From the NCBI RefSeq assembly GCF_902506375.1, contig NZ_LR733284.1, positions 3,224,222 to 3,288,221 of the forward strand: a DNA stretch of 64,000 nucleotides. The letters run 5' to 3'. Each line of letters opens with the position of its first letter. Position 1 is the first letter of the stretch. The position numbers and the translations under genes are program-made. This DNA is from Microbacterium sp. 8M (GTDB lineage: Bacteria > Actinomycetota > Actinomycetes > Actinomycetales > Microbacteriaceae). The notes under the pieces are model-generated. The model saw only the letters and a program-made list of their open reading frames with translations, was not told the origin of the DNA and did not search any database. Below are positions 35,323 to 44,781 of the stretch, piece after piece.

Positions 35323-37764
35323 ATGCCCGACACCCTGCGCCTGTCCTGGGACGCCCCCGCCGACCGGTGGGAGTCGGCCGTCCCGCTCGGCAACGGACGC
35401 ATCGGCGCGATGGCCTTCGGGGGCCCGGCGGCCCGCTACGCGCTCAACGACGCGACCGTGTGGTCGGGAACGCCCGACGGCCCGGCCCGGGCGCTCGACG
35501 GAGTGCGCGCCCGGGGCGCCGGTCCCGAGCGCCTCGCCCGCGTGCGGGCCGCCCTCGACGCCGGCCGCGTGCGCGAGGCGGAGGAACTGCTGATGGCGTT
35601 CGAGGGTCCGTACTCGCAGGAGTTCCTGCCGCTCGCCGACCTCCGGATCGACATCCCTGGCGCGCGCGCAGGATCGCCCGCGCGGATCCTCGACCTCGAC
35701 GACGCGGTCCTGGCGGAGAACCTGCTGATCGACGGCGGCTCCGTGCGCCGTCGATCCTGGGCGTCGGCGCCCGCGGCGGCGCTGATCATCGAGCTGACCG
35801 CCGACGCCGAGTTCTCCGTCGCTCTCGGGCTCAGCACCCCGCTGCACGGCGCAGTGCACACGCACGGGATCGGGGCGGTGCACACGCACGGGATCGGGGC
35901 AGTGCACACGCACGGGATCGGGTTGGACGTCATCGCTCCGGTGGACGGCGCCCCGCTGCACGAGGCCTCCGCGGTGCCGCACCGCTACGCCACGTCCGAC
36001 GACGAGTTCGACGCGTTCGCCTCGGTGGCCGTCGCACTCGACACCGACGGTTTCGTGGAGGCGACGCCGGACGGCGCGCGCATCCACGGGGTCCGCCGGC
36101 TGCTGATCGCCCTCTCCACATCGTCGCGCGCCGGGTTATGGTGGGCCGACGCGGACGGGGATTGGCGGGTCGCCTCGCGCGAGGCGATCCGGAGCCGCGC
36201 CAGGGAGCGCGCCGAGGCGGCGTCACACCGCGCCGCGTCGGAGCTCTTCGACGAGCACGTCGCCGACCGTCGGCGGCAGGCTCGGGCGCGGTTCGCGATC
36301 GGCGGCCGCCGTGAAGGGACCTGGGACGTCGAGCGCGACGTGCTGCGCGGCGCGGATCCGGCGCTGCGCGCCACCGTGATCGCAGAGTACGGCGCGTACC
36401 TGCTGCGGTCGGCGTCGCGCGCGGGCAGCCCGCCGGCGAACCTGCAGGGCATCTGGAACGATCAGCCGACCCCGGCGTGGTCGTCGAACTACACGATCAA
36501 CATCAACACGCAGATGAACTACTGGGCGGCGCCCCTGCTCGGCCTCGACGACTCGTTCGAGCCGCTCCTCGCCCTGGTGGAGCACGTCGCCGGGAACGGA
36601 CGGGAGGTCGCGCGCGAGCTCTACGGCGCGCGCGGGTGGGTGGCCCATCACAACACGGACCTGTGGGGGTGGGCCCTGCCGGTCGGGGACGGGCACGGAG
36701 CGGCGAGCTGGGCGATCTGGATGATGGGCGGAGTGTGGCTCACCCACAACCTGTGGGACGCCTACGCCTTCGGGGGCGACGATGAGCTTCTGCGCCGCCG
36801 GATCTGGCCGATCCTGCGCGGCGCCGCCGAGTTCTGCCTCGACTGGCTGGTCCCCGGTCCCGACGGCGCTCTGCGCACCTCGCCGTCGACCTCGCCGGAG
36901 AACTCCTTCGTCGCGGCAGACGGGGGCAACACCGCGCTCGGGCTCACGGCGGCGAGCGACCTCTTCCTGATCGCGGCGCTGTTCGAGCGCACGCTGACCG
37001 CCCTCGACATCCTGGGGATCGAGGATCCGCTCCGCAACGAGATCGAGGCGGCGCTGCCCGCGCTCGCGCGGGCCGGGATCGACTCCCGCGGACGACTGCG
37101 CGAGTGGTCCGCGGAGGTGGTGGAGTCGGAGCCCCTGCACCGGCACCTCTCGCCCCTCATCGGCATCCACCCGCTGGACGTGCTCACCCGCGACCGTGAT
37201 CCGCGCCTGTTCGAGGCCGGGATCCGGCTCCTCGACGCGCGCGGCCCCGGGGCGATGGGCTGGTCATGGGCGTGGAAGATCGCGCTGCACGCCCGCGTCG
37301 GCGACGGCGAGACGGCGTCCGCGCTGCTCGAGGAGGCGCTCACGCCCTTCGACGGCGACGCGTCGCGCCACGGTCCTGTCGACGGGTCGGAGCGGGGAGG
37401 CCTGCTCCCGAACCTGTTCAGCACGCACCCGCCGTTCCAGATCGACGGCAACCTCGGCTTCCCCGCGGCCATCGCCGAACTCCTCGTGCAGAGCCACGAG
37501 GGCGTCGTGGCGCTGCTCCCCGCACTCCCCTCCTCGTGGCCCGACGGCGACGTCCAGGGGATCGGGGCGCGCACCGGACTCCACGTCGACCTCTCCTGGC
37601 GCGACGGCGTGCTGTCCGCATCGACCGTCCACAACGCGCTGCGCGCGCCGCAGCGCGTCACCGTGACGTGGCACGGGCACCAGGTCTCCCTGGAGGTGCC
37701 AGGGCATGGAAGCATCGGAGTACCGATCGCCGAGTCCGAAGGAGGGCGACACCATGCACGGTGA
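35323..37764 (+). CDS. Glycoside hydrolase family 95 (alpha-L-fucosidase/alpha-L-galactosidase type)
   Basis: 813-residue inverting glycosidase. The N-terminal beta domain starts with LSWDAPADRWESAVPLGNGRIGAMAFGG, a GH95 hallmark; the (alpha/alpha)6 barrel shows GIWNDQPTPAWSSNYTININTQMNYW and later SPENSF. GH95 enzymes cleave alpha-1,2-L-fucose or alpha-L-galactose, for example from xyloglucan or rhamnogalacturonan side chains. No signal peptide is seen, so it probably acts on imported fragments. The ATG is chosen because GAGG lies six bases upstream; another ATG 12 bases earlier has none. Oddly, the N-terminal domain contains a threefold 8-residue repeat (see repeat entry). Confidence 0.92.
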   Translation: MPDTLRLSWDAPADRWESAVPLGNGRIGAMAFGGPAARYALNDATVWSGTPDGPARALDGVRARGAGPERLARVRAALDAGRVREAEELLMAFEGPYSQEFLPLADLRIDIPGARAGSPARILDLDDAVLAENLLIDGGSVRRRSWASAPAAALIIELTADAEFSVALGLSTPLHGAVHTHGIGAVHTHGIGAVHTHGIGLDVIAPVDGAPLHEASAVPHRYATSDDEFDAFASVAVALDTDGFVEATPDGARIHGVRRLLIALSTSSRAGLWWADADGDWRVASREAIRSRARERAEAASHRAASELFDEHVADRRRQARARFAIGGRREGTWDVERDVLRGADPALRATVIAEYGAYLLRSASRAGSPPANLQGIWNDQPTPAWSSNYTININTQMNYWAAPLLGLDDSFEPLLALVEHVAGNGREVARELYGARGWVAHHNTDLWGWALPVGDGHGAASWAIWMMGGVWLTHNLWDAYAFGGDDELLRRRIWPILRGAAEFCLDWLVPGPDGALRTSPSTSPENSFVAADGGNTALGLTAASDLFLIAALFERTLTALDILGIEDPLRNEIEAALPALARAGIDSRGRLREWSAEVVESEPLHRHLSPLIGIHPLDVLTRDRDPRLFEAGIRLLDARGPGAMGWSWAWKIALHARVGDGETASALLEEALTPFDGDASRHGPVDGSERGGLLPNLFSTHPPFQIDGNLGFPAAIAELLVQSHEGVVALLPALPSSWPDGDVQGIGARTGLHVDLSWRDGVLSASTVHNALRAPQRVTVTWHGHQVSLEVPGHGSIGVPIAESEGGRHHAR
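35851..35922 (+). repeat. Three in-frame copies of a 24-bp unit in the GH95 gene
   Basis: Units start at 35851, 35875 and 35899; copies 1 and 3 are identical and copy 2 differs by one base (third position: GCA to GCG, both alanine). Each encodes AVHTHGIG, so the protein carries this octamer three times in a row inside the N-terminal beta domain. Near-perfect DNA identity suggests recent expansion by slippage or unequal exchange. Confidence 0.95.
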
Positions 37765-38695
37765 CCTCGCAGACGTCGACGTCCCCACGACGCAGACCGA
37801 GCCCGCCGACTTCGACCGGTTCTGGGCCGACACCCTCGCCGAGACCCGCGCCCATCCCCTCGATCTGACCGTGACGCCGCATGCGACGGGGCTCGCGGTG
37901 ATCGACGTCTTCGAGGTCGCGTTCCGCGGCTTCGGCGGAACGCGGATCCACGCCTGGCTGCGCGTCCCGCGCGGCGTTCCCGGCGCGCTGCCCGGCCTCG
38001 TCCAGTTCTTCGGCTACGGCAACGGCCGCGGGCACGCGCTGCGCGATCTGCGCTGGGCGGCGGCCGGCTACGCGCATCTCGTCGTCGACGCGCGCGGCCA
38101 GGGGCACGGGACCACCGATGATGACCGGCCCGATGGCGGACCGTCGGCGGGCGGCTTCCTCACCCGGGGCCTGCGATCGCCCCAGGAGTACTACTACCGG
38201 GGCGTCTACGCCGACGCCGTGCGGGCGGTCGAGGCGATGCGCGCCCTCGACGTCGTCGACGCCGGTCGCGTGGGCGTCGTCGGTGCGAGCCAGGGCGGCG
38301 GGATCGCGCTCGCGATGGCCGGGCTCGTGCCCGACCTGCGCGCGGCGATCATCCAGGCGCCGTTCCTCTGCGAGCTCGACCGCGCCGCGCTGCTCAGCCG
38401 CGAGCATCCGTACGCCCTGCTCACGCAGCACTTCGCGGATCGCCGCCTCGAGGTGCCCGCCGCGCTCGACACCCTGCGCTACTTCGACGGAGTCAACCTC
38501 GCCCGTCGCGCGACCGCGCCGGCGCTGCTCAGCACCGGTCTGCAGGACGGCATCGCGCCGCCCGAGACCGTGCTCCCCGCCTTCACGGCGTATGCCGGTC
38601 CCAAGCAGATCGTGCTCTGGCCGTACAACGGGCATGAGGCCGGGGGCGACCTCGACGAGGAGAACGCGATCGAGTTCGCCGCGGCGCACCTGTGA
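37754..38695 (+). CDS. Acetyl-xylan esterase family (AXE1) carbohydrate esterase
   Basis: 313-residue alpha/beta hydrolase of the AXE1/cephalosporin-C deacetylase family (CE7). The nucleophile elbow is GASQGGG; VVDARGQGHG and PQEYYYRGVYADAVRA are CE7 signatures, and the histidine lies in YNGHEAGG. It removes acetyl groups from sugar oligomers; no signal peptide is present, so it acts inside the cell on imported material. Its ATG lies inside the last codons of GH95 (11-base overlap) after GGAGGG, so the two are coupled. Confidence 0.92.
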   Translation: MHGDLADVDVPTTQTEPADFDRFWADTLAETRAHPLDLTVTPHATGLAVIDVFEVAFRGFGGTRIHAWLRVPRGVPGALPGLVQFFGYGNGRGHALRDLRWAAAGYAHLVVDARGQGHGTTDDDRPDGGPSAGGFLTRGLRSPQEYYYRGVYADAVRAVEAMRALDVVDAGRVGVVGASQGGGIALAMAGLVPDLRAAIIQAPFLCELDRAALLSREHPYALLTQHFADRRLEVPAALDTLRYFDGVNLARRATAPALLSTGLQDGIAPPETVLPAFTAYAGPKQIVLWPYNGHEAGGDLDEENAIEFAAAHL

Positions 38696-38724
38696 ACCCG
38701 ACGCCCGCAGATGGAGAGCATCCG

Positions 38725-39891
38725 ATGAACGACGAGACCGCGACCCGCACCACCCTCATCCGCACCGCGTCGGAGGCAGGATCCCGGGTGTTCGCCACGA
38801 TCCTCACGCACAGCCCGATCAGCCGCATCGACATCGCGCGGCAGACGGGCCTCTCCCAGGCCGCCGTCACCAAGGCCGTGTCGCCGCTCGTCGCCGCGGG
38901 CCTCGTCGACGCGCCGCCGGCATCGCAGCGCGACGGCAACCCCGGCCGTCCGGCGGCACCGGTCTCGATCGTGCCCGATGCAATGGTGATGCTCGGCATC
39001 AAGGTCAACGTGGACGAGATCATCGGCGTCGCCACCGACCTCGCCACCCGCGTGCTGCACGGCGAGCACCGCCCACTCGCCGCGCACGATCCGCAGGCGG
39101 TCGTCGCCGCGATCGCCGAGGTCGTGCGCACCCTGGAGGAGGCGCTCGGCGAGAAGGCCGCGTCGATCGCAGGCATCGGGGTGTCGGTCTCCGGCGATGT
39201 CGACACCGCGACCGGGGTCGTGCGCGAATCGGCCATCATGGGCTGGAGCGACGTGGAGCTGGGCGGCGCTCTGCACGAGCGGCTCGGGCGGACGGTGACA
39301 CTCGAGAACGACGTGCATGCGCTCACCGTCGGCGAGCACTGGTTCGGCGTGGGGCTGGGCACCGAGTCGTTCGCGATCGTGACGATCGGGCGCGGAATCG
39401 GCAGCGGCCTGCACCTCAACGGCCAGGTGGTGACGGGCGCCTATGGGGTCTCGGGCGAGATCGGGCACCTTCCCCTCGCGGACCCGACGCGCATCTGCCC
39501 GTGCGGCCGGCGCGGTTGCGTGGAAGCCGTCGCCTCCACGCCCGCACTCGAGGCGGCGCTGTCGACGGCGCTGGGGCGGGAGATCGACATCGCCGAGGCC
39601 GTCCGGCTGGCGCGGGCCGGGGATCCGGTGGCCGACGGCGCGTTCCGCGAAGCCGCGACGCTGGTGGGCACCGCCATCGCCACTCTGGTCAACCTCACCG
39701 GGCCCGAGCTCGTCATCCTCGGCGGCGAGGGCGCCGCGGATTTCGCTCCCTACGACGCGGTGATGCGCGACGCGTTCCAGGCCCATGCGTTCGGCGCCGC
39801 CGCACGCTGCCGCATCGTCACCCGCCCGCACACCTTCCAGGACTGGGCGCGCGGCGCCGCCGCCGCCGCGATCCAGTCCCTGGTCCGCTGA
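38725..39891 (+). CDS. ROK family transcriptional regulator
   Basis: 388-residue regulator with an N-terminal winged helix (ISRIDIARQTGLSQAAVTKAVSPL) and a ROK sugar-kinase-like domain. The zinc-binding ROK motif is CPCGRRGCVE; GRGIGSGLHLNG is the ATP/sugar-site segment. ROK regulators of this build sense a sugar and repress sugar-use genes, and this one is embedded in the operon, so autoregulation and control of the divergent galactosidases and the transporter are likely. The ATG is chosen for GGAGAG six bases upstream; a GTG 33 bases earlier overlaps the esterase stop. Confidence 0.92.
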   Translation: MNDETATRTTLIRTASEAGSRVFATILTHSPISRIDIARQTGLSQAAVTKAVSPLVAAGLVDAPPASQRDGNPGRPAAPVSIVPDAMVMLGIKVNVDEIIGVATDLATRVLHGEHRPLAAHDPQAVVAAIAEVVRTLEEALGEKAASIAGIGVSVSGDVDTATGVVRESAIMGWSDVELGGALHERLGRTVTLENDVHALTVGEHWFGVGLGTESFAIVTIGRGIGSGLHLNGQVVTGAYGVSGEIGHLPLADPTRICPCGRRGCVEAVASTPALEAALSTALGREIDIAEAVRLARAGDPVADGAFREAATLVGTAIATLVNLTGPELVILGGEGAADFAPYDAVMRDAFQAHAFGAAARCRIVTRPHTFQDWARGAAAAAIQSLVR

Positions 39892-39916
39892 ACGCCCGCA
39901 CGCCCAGGAGCCCCTC

Positions 39917-41005
39917 GTGACCCGTATCGTCGCCGCGCGTGCCGCGTTGATCGACATCCCCGTCGAGACCCTCCGCACCGATGCCGTGCAGTCCTTCCTG
40001 AAGCAGGAGACGGTCGTCGTCGACCTCGACACCGATGACGGCGCCTCGGGACGCGGCTACTCCTACACGATCGGCACCGGCGGCCGCGCCGTGCTGTCGA
40101 TGCTGCGCGATCACCTGCTCCCCGCCGTCATCGGCCAGGACGTGCGCCGGCCCGAGGCGGTGTGGCGACACGCGTTCTCGCAGACGCGCGCGACGACGAC
40201 GGGCGCGATCACCTCCTTGGCGCTCGCCGCCCTCGACACCGCGGTGTGGGATGCCCGCTGCCGGGCCGACGGGGAACCGCTGTGGCGCGCGGCGGGCGGC
40301 GCGAATCCTGACGTCCCGCTGTACGACACCGAGGGCGGCTGGCTGCACATCGACACCGACACCCTCGTGGCGAACACGGTCGCCGCGCGCGACGACGGAT
40401 GGCGGGGCTCGAAGCTCAAGGTCGGGTCCCCCGACCCGGCGCGGGACGTCGAGCGTCTCACCGCCGTCCGCGAGGCCGTGGGCCCCGGCTACCGACTCAT
40501 GGTGGACGCGAATCAGGGCCAGACCTTGGCCGACGCCCGCGCCCTCGCGCGCGCCCTCGAACCGGCCGGCATCGCGTGGTTCGAAGAGCCGCTTCCCGCC
40601 GACGACGTGTCGGCGCACGCTCGGCTCGTCGCGTCGACGTCGATTCCGGTCGCGGTCGGCGAGTCGCTGTACTCGGTTGCCCAGTTCAAGGAGTATCTGG
40701 CCCGGGACGCGGCGACGATCGTGCAGCCGGACGTCGCGCGGGTGGGCGGGATCACCCCCTGGCTCAAGATCGCCCACCTCGCCGAGGCGTTCAATGTACC
40801 CGTCTGTCCGCATTTCCTCATGGAGCTGCACCTCAGCCTCGTTGCGGCGGTGCCGAACGGCCGCATCGTGGAGTACATCCCGCAGCTGCGCGCCGTGACC
40901 ACCGCCGACATCGCGGTGGTCGACGGCCGGGCCACAGCCCCCGAGACGCCGGGCATCGGGATCTCGTGGGACGACGACGCCCTGGACGACCTGCGCGTGC
41001 TCTGA
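39917..41005 (+). CDS. Mandelate racemase/muconate lactonizing enzyme family dehydratase
   Basis: Enolase-superfamily enzyme of 362 residues. Visible are the base lysine region SKLKVGSP (KxK), metal ligands in MVDANQG, WFEEPL and VAVGESLY, and the C-terminal histidine in CPHFLMELHLSL. These enzymes take a proton alpha to a carboxylate; sugar-acid dehydratases (fuconate, galactonate, gluconate types) are common members. With GH95 upstream, dehydration of L-fuconate or L-galactonate is a reasonable guess, not a demonstrated one. The GTG follows CAGGAG. It is the last gene of the rightward operon, followed by a bidirectional terminator. Confidence 0.9.
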   Translation: MTRIVAARAALIDIPVETLRTDAVQSFLKQETVVVDLDTDDGASGRGYSYTIGTGGRAVLSMLRDHLLPAVIGQDVRRPEAVWRHAFSQTRATTTGAITSLALAALDTAVWDARCRADGEPLWRAAGGANPDVPLYDTEGGWLHIDTDTLVANTVAARDDGWRGSKLKVGSPDPARDVERLTAVREAVGPGYRLMVDANQGQTLADARALARALEPAGIAWFEEPLPADDVSAHARLVASTSIPVAVGESLYSVAQFKEYLARDAATIVQPDVARVGGITPWLKIAHLAEAFNVPVCPHFLMELHLSLVAAVPNGRIVEYIPQLRAVTTADIAVVDGRATAPETPGIGISWDDDALDDLRVL

Positions 41006-41048
41006 ACAGCGCGGAAAGCGCCGCCCACGATCGACGAGAAGACCGGAG

Positions 41049-41077
41049 GGGCCGGGTGGAGAGTCTCCACCCGGCCC
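41049..41077. terminator. Bidirectional hairpin terminator
   Basis: GGGCCGGGTGGAGA and TCTCCACCCGGCCC are perfect 14-base inverted repeats around a single base, between the dehydratase gene and the convergent binding-protein gene. Confidence 0.75.
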
Positions 41078-41099
41078 TTCCGGCAGCCGCCCGCGGCGA

Positions 41100-42746
41100 T
41101 CACTTGATCGCGTCGTAGGCCTTCTGCTCCATCTTCAGGTAGTCGGAGAGGCCGAGCCCGTCGATGTCCTTCTTGTACGCCGCCCACGCCGCATCGTCAT
41201 TGATGTCGCGCTGGCCCGAGATGAACTCGGCCTCGGCCTGCGTGACGTACGTCGCGATGTTGGTCTGCAGGTCGGCGAGCTGGGAGGCCGTGGAGAGGTC
41301 GGGCCAGAGCTTCTCCGACGGGAAAAGCACGTCCTTCGAGGGGAAGTGCGGCGAGTACTCCGCGGTCGCGTTCCAGAGCCGGCGCTCGTAGCCCGCGGGG
41401 GTGTAGACGTCCTCCGGGACGACCTGCGCGTTGCGGAACTCGAGGGAGTCCCAGTACTGCCCGAGCGAGCGCCACGCCGAGTTCGACGTCTCGTCGTACG
41501 GCAGCGGCTTGAAGGTCGGCTTCATCTTCGGGTCGAGCGCGACGTCGCCCGCCGCGGCGGGGACCCACGCCTTCCCTTCGATGCCCATCGCGGCGCGCTT
41601 GGTGCCCTCGTCGGTCACGATGTAGTCGAGCATCTTGATCGCCTTGATCCTCTCGTCCTCGGTCGACTTGTTCGTGAGGGCGAACATCCCCAGCGGGCTG
41701 ACCGGCGAACGGTAGGTCGCGAGCTGGGTGCCATCGGGCCCCGTGAGCGGCGCGACGGCGTCGTAGTTCTTGTCGCGGCCGTCGGGCGAGTCTGCGGTCA
41801 CGAACACGTAGGGATGCAGGGTGACGGCGGAACCGAGGATCTCGGCACCGGCGTTGTCGCCGATCGCCTTGAGCGCGTCGCCGTTCTGGGTGAACGCCGC
41901 CTTGTCCAGCAGCCCTTCCTTCGCCAGCGACGCCATGAACGCGAGCCCCTCGCGCCACTTGTCGGTCGTCGCCGCCAGCTTCACCTTGCCGTGGTCCATG
42001 ACCATCGGTGCGGGGGTGTTGGGGCTGCTGTAGGGCGCGTAGGTGAACGCGTTCATGAAGTAGTTGATGATCGGCTCGGACACGGATCCGCTGAGCGGGA
42101 TCTCGTCCTGCTTGCCGTTGCCGTTGGGGTCGTCGTTCTTGAAGGCCCGGAGCACCGTCACCAGCTCGTCGGTCGTCGTGGGCTGCTTCAGCCCCAGCTT
42201 CTTCAGCCAGGCGGAGTTCATCCACAGTTTGGACGGCGCGCTGCAGTGCGTGCACTCGCTCCATTGCGTGATCGCGTAGATGTGCCCGTCGGGGGCCACG
42301 ACCGACTGCTTCCAGTCCGGCTTCTCCTCGAACCGCTTCTTCAGATGCGGCGCGTACTTGTCGATGAGGTCCTCGAGCGGCAGCAGCACACCCTGCTGAC
42401 CGTACTTGATGATCTCGCCGCGGGAGAACGCGTCCACCCATGGCACGAGGAAGTACGCGTCCGGGTAGTCGCCGCTCGCGAGGGAGACCTGGCGCTTCTC
42501 GCCGGCGACGCTGCCGTCGTAGGTCGTCGTCTGCCAGTCGAACTTCAGATCGAACTTCTTCGCCATCTCCTTGGTGAAGGCGTTGTCGTTGAGCGACCCG
42601 TTGTCGCCCTGCGGACCGAAGGCGACGAACTTGCCGTTGCCGACGCTGCCGCCGCCGCTGCTCGACGGCGAGCAGGCCGCGATCGAGAGGCTCACCGCTG
42701 CGACGGCGGCGAGCGCGGCGGCGCCGCGGATGATGCTGTGTTTCAT
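41100..42746 (-). CDS. Sugar ABC transporter binding lipoprotein (LipO-like)
   Basis: 548-residue exported lipoprotein. The signal peptide ends in the lipobox LSIAAC, after which the cysteine is lipidated; a serine/glycine linker follows. The mature part is the large LipO/YtcQ-type substrate-binding protein that serves Lpl-type CUT1 importers for oligosaccharides, often plant-derived (rhamnogalacturonan- or galacturonan-type) or complex glycans. It follows two permease genes, 63 bases downstream of the second. No ATPase gene is near, so a shared MsmK/MsiK-type ATPase must energise the system. Confidence 0.93.
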   Translation of the reverse strand: MKHSIIRGAAALAAVAAVSLSIAACSPSSSGGGSVGNGKFVAFGPQGDNGSLNDNAFTKEMAKKFDLKFDWQTTTYDGSVAGEKRQVSLASGDYPDAYFLVPWVDAFSRGEIIKYGQQGVLLPLEDLIDKYAPHLKKRFEEKPDWKQSVVAPDGHIYAITQWSECTHCSAPSKLWMNSAWLKKLGLKQPTTTDELVTVLRAFKNDDPNGNGKQDEIPLSGSVSEPIINYFMNAFTYAPYSSPNTPAPMVMDHGKVKLAATTDKWREGLAFMASLAKEGLLDKAAFTQNGDALKAIGDNAGAEILGSAVTLHPYVFVTADSPDGRDKNYDAVAPLTGPDGTQLATYRSPVSPLGMFALTNKSTEDERIKAIKMLDYIVTDEGTKRAAMGIEGKAWVPAAAGDVALDPKMKPTFKPLPYDETSNSAWRSLGQYWDSLEFRNAQVVPEDVYTPAGYERRLWNATAEYSPHFPSKDVLFPSEKLWPDLSTASQLADLQTNIATYVTQAEAEFISGQRDINDDAAWAAYKKDIDGLGLSDYLKMEQKAYDAIK

Positions 42747-42809
42747 GGCCGGATTCTCCTTTGACCGGATCGGGCTTTCGGGTGGTGGTGGGTTCTGGGG
42801 AGCATCGGT

Positions 42810-43784
42810 TCAGCCCTTCACGGCGCCGACCATGATGCCCTTGCTGAAGTACTTCGAGACGAACGGGTAGGCGATGAGCATCGGCACCGTCGCGATCACG
42901 ACCGTCGAGTATTTGAGCAGGTCCGCGAGCTCACGACGCTGCAGCTGCGCGGCGACGTCGCCGCCGCTGCCGCTCTGCGGCACGATCAGCAGTCCGCGGA
43001 GCACGAGCTGCAACGGCTGCAGGTCGGCGCTGCGCAGGTAGAGCAGCGCGTCGAAGTAGGAGTTCCACTGCATGATCGCGTACATCAGGGCGATCACCGC
43101 GAGAAGCGGCTTTGCGAGCGGGAGCACGACCGTCCACAGGATCCGCAGCTCACCGGCTCCGTCGAGCTGTGCCGCTTCGTACAGCTCCTCGGGAATGGAG
43201 CTGCGGAAGAACACCATCGCGATGATGACCTGCCACACGCCGATCGCGTTCGGCAGCAGCATCGACCATCGGGTGTCCAGCAGCCCCAGGGACTGCACGA
43301 CCAGGTACATCGGGATGAGACCGCCGCTGAAGAGCATCGTGAACACCACGAAGCCCGTGAGCGCCTTGGTGCCGTACAAGCGTCCCCGCGACAGCGGGTA
43401 GGCGATCGCGACCGTGCCCGCGACGCTGATCACGGTGCCGGCGACCGTGTAGAAGATCGAGTTCGCGAAGCCGCGCAGGATCGCAGGGTTGCCGAGGGCG
43501 ACCTCGTAACCGCGCAGGGTGAAGTCGACGGGCCAGAACAGCACCCGCCCGGAGGAGACCGCCTGCGGGCTGGAGAACGAGCTGGCGAGCACGTTGAGCA
43601 GGGGGAGCAGCACGACCAGCAGGAAGACCGTGAGCAGGACGTAGGCCGAGATCACGAAGATGCGATCCGCCCTGGTCTCCTTGACCTTGACGCCCCGGGC
43701 AGCCGACCTCGAACGCCGGCGCCCGGCGGGAGAGGTCGTGAGCAGTTCGGTGGGGGTCAGCGCTTCGCTGTCGATCAGAGCCAT
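42810..43784 (-). CDS. Sugar ABC transporter permease, LplC/YtcP type
   Basis: Integral membrane permease of 324 residues with six helices. The cytoplasmic coupling loop is EAAQLDGAGELRILWTVVLP, the EAA motif of binding-protein-dependent transporters, and MFSGGLIPMYL and the C-terminal KGIMVGAVKG are typical of the LplC/YtcP subgroup. The basic N-terminal tail (GRRRSRSAARGVKVKET) is longer than usual. Its ATG shares one base with the upstream permease stop (TGATG), so the two permeases are translated together. Confidence 0.93.
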   Translation of the reverse strand: MALIDSEALTPTELLTTSPAGRRRSRSAARGVKVKETRADRIFVISAYVLLTVFLLVVLLPLLNVLASSFSSPQAVSSGRVLFWPVDFTLRGYEVALGNPAILRGFANSIFYTVAGTVISVAGTVAIAYPLSRGRLYGTKALTGFVVFTMLFSGGLIPMYLVVQSLGLLDTRWSMLLPNAIGVWQVIIAMVFFRSSIPEELYEAAQLDGAGELRILWTVVLPLAKPLLAVIALMYAIMQWNSYFDALLYLRSADLQPLQLVLRGLLIVPQSGSGGDVAAQLQRRELADLLKYSTVVIATVPMLIAYPFVSKYFSKGIMVGAVKG

Positions 43785-44758
43785 CACCAGAGTCCGTTTC
43801 CCGAGATGCGCTTGGACACCTTGTTGACCACGAGGAGCAGGATCAGTCCGATCACCGCATTGAAGAGCCCGATCGTCGCGCCGAGGCTGAAGTTGGCGTT
43901 GAGGATGCCGGTCTTGTACACGTACGTCGGGATGATCTCGGACGTCGACAGGTTGAGCGGGTTCTGCAGCAGGAACGCCTTCTCGAAGCCGATCGCCATG
44001 ATGTTGCCGACGCCGAGGATCAGGATGATGGACGCCGTCGGCATGATCGACGGAATGTCCACGTTCCAGATCTTCTGGAGGCGGCTGGCACCGTCGATCT
44101 TCGCGGCCTCGTAGAGCGAGACGTCCACCGCCGACAGCGCGGCAAGGTAGATGACCGCGCTGTACCCCGTCGTGGTCCACAGATCCGTGGCGACGTAGAT
44201 GTGACGGAAGAAGTCGGCGCTGGCGAGGAGGTCGACCTGGCCGGCGCCGAAGAAGCTGAGCGTGCGGCCGAGCAGCCCCACCCGCGGCGACAGCAGCAGG
44301 ATGGTCATGGAGACGATCACGACGGTGGAGATGAAGTACGGCGCGTACGTGACGAGCTGCACCGTGCGCTTGAAGAAGCGGAGCCGTACCTCATTGAGCG
44401 CCAGCGCCAGGATGATCGGCAGCGGGAAGCTCGCGAGGAGCGTGTATCCGGCCAGCACCAGCGTGTTCACGAGCAGCTTGGGGAAGACGGGGTTGCGGAA
44501 CAGGTTCGCGAAGTTGTCGAATCCGACCCAGGGGCTGCCCCACACGCCCTGCACCGGGCTGTAGTTCTTGAATGCGATCACGGCGTTCACCATGGGCACG
44601 TAGCGGAAGACGATGAACCAGACGACGGGCAGCAGCAGAAGCAGGTAGAGCTGCCAGTAGCGGCGGAGACTGCGCGCGAACCGGGCGCGGTGCGACGTCT
44701 TTCGCGGCGGCGCTTTCACCGCCTCCAGGGATGCGTCCTGCTCGGCACTGAGCGTCAT
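43784..44758 (-). CDS. Sugar ABC transporter permease, LplB type
   Basis: Permease of 324 residues with six membrane helices and the EAA loop as YEAAKIDGASRLQKIWNVDIP. The N-terminal region YWQLYLLLLLPVVWFIVFRYVPM and the C-terminal NFSLGATIGLFNAVIGLILL are LplB hallmarks. GGAGGA precedes the ATG. It is the first gene of the three-gene importer operon, which starts from a promoter overlapping a small palindrome. Together with the convergent enzyme operons it forms a complete uptake-and-breakdown locus except for the ATPase. Confidence 0.93.
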   Translation of the reverse strand: MTLSAEQDASLEAVKAPPRKTSHRARFARSLRRYWQLYLLLLLPVVWFIVFRYVPMVNAVIAFKNYSPVQGVWGSPWVGFDNFANLFRNPVFPKLLVNTLVLAGYTLLASFPLPIILALALNEVRLRFFKRTVQLVTYAPYFISTVVIVSMTILLLSPRVGLLGRTLSFFGAGQVDLLASADFFRHIYVATDLWTTTGYSAVIYLAALSAVDVSLYEAAKIDGASRLQKIWNVDIPSIMPTASIILILGVGNIMAIGFEKAFLLQNPLNLSTSEIIPTYVYKTGILNANFSLGATIGLFNAVIGLILLLVVNKVSKRISGNGLW

Positions 44759-44781
44759 CTGAGTCCTCCAGGGGATTTACT

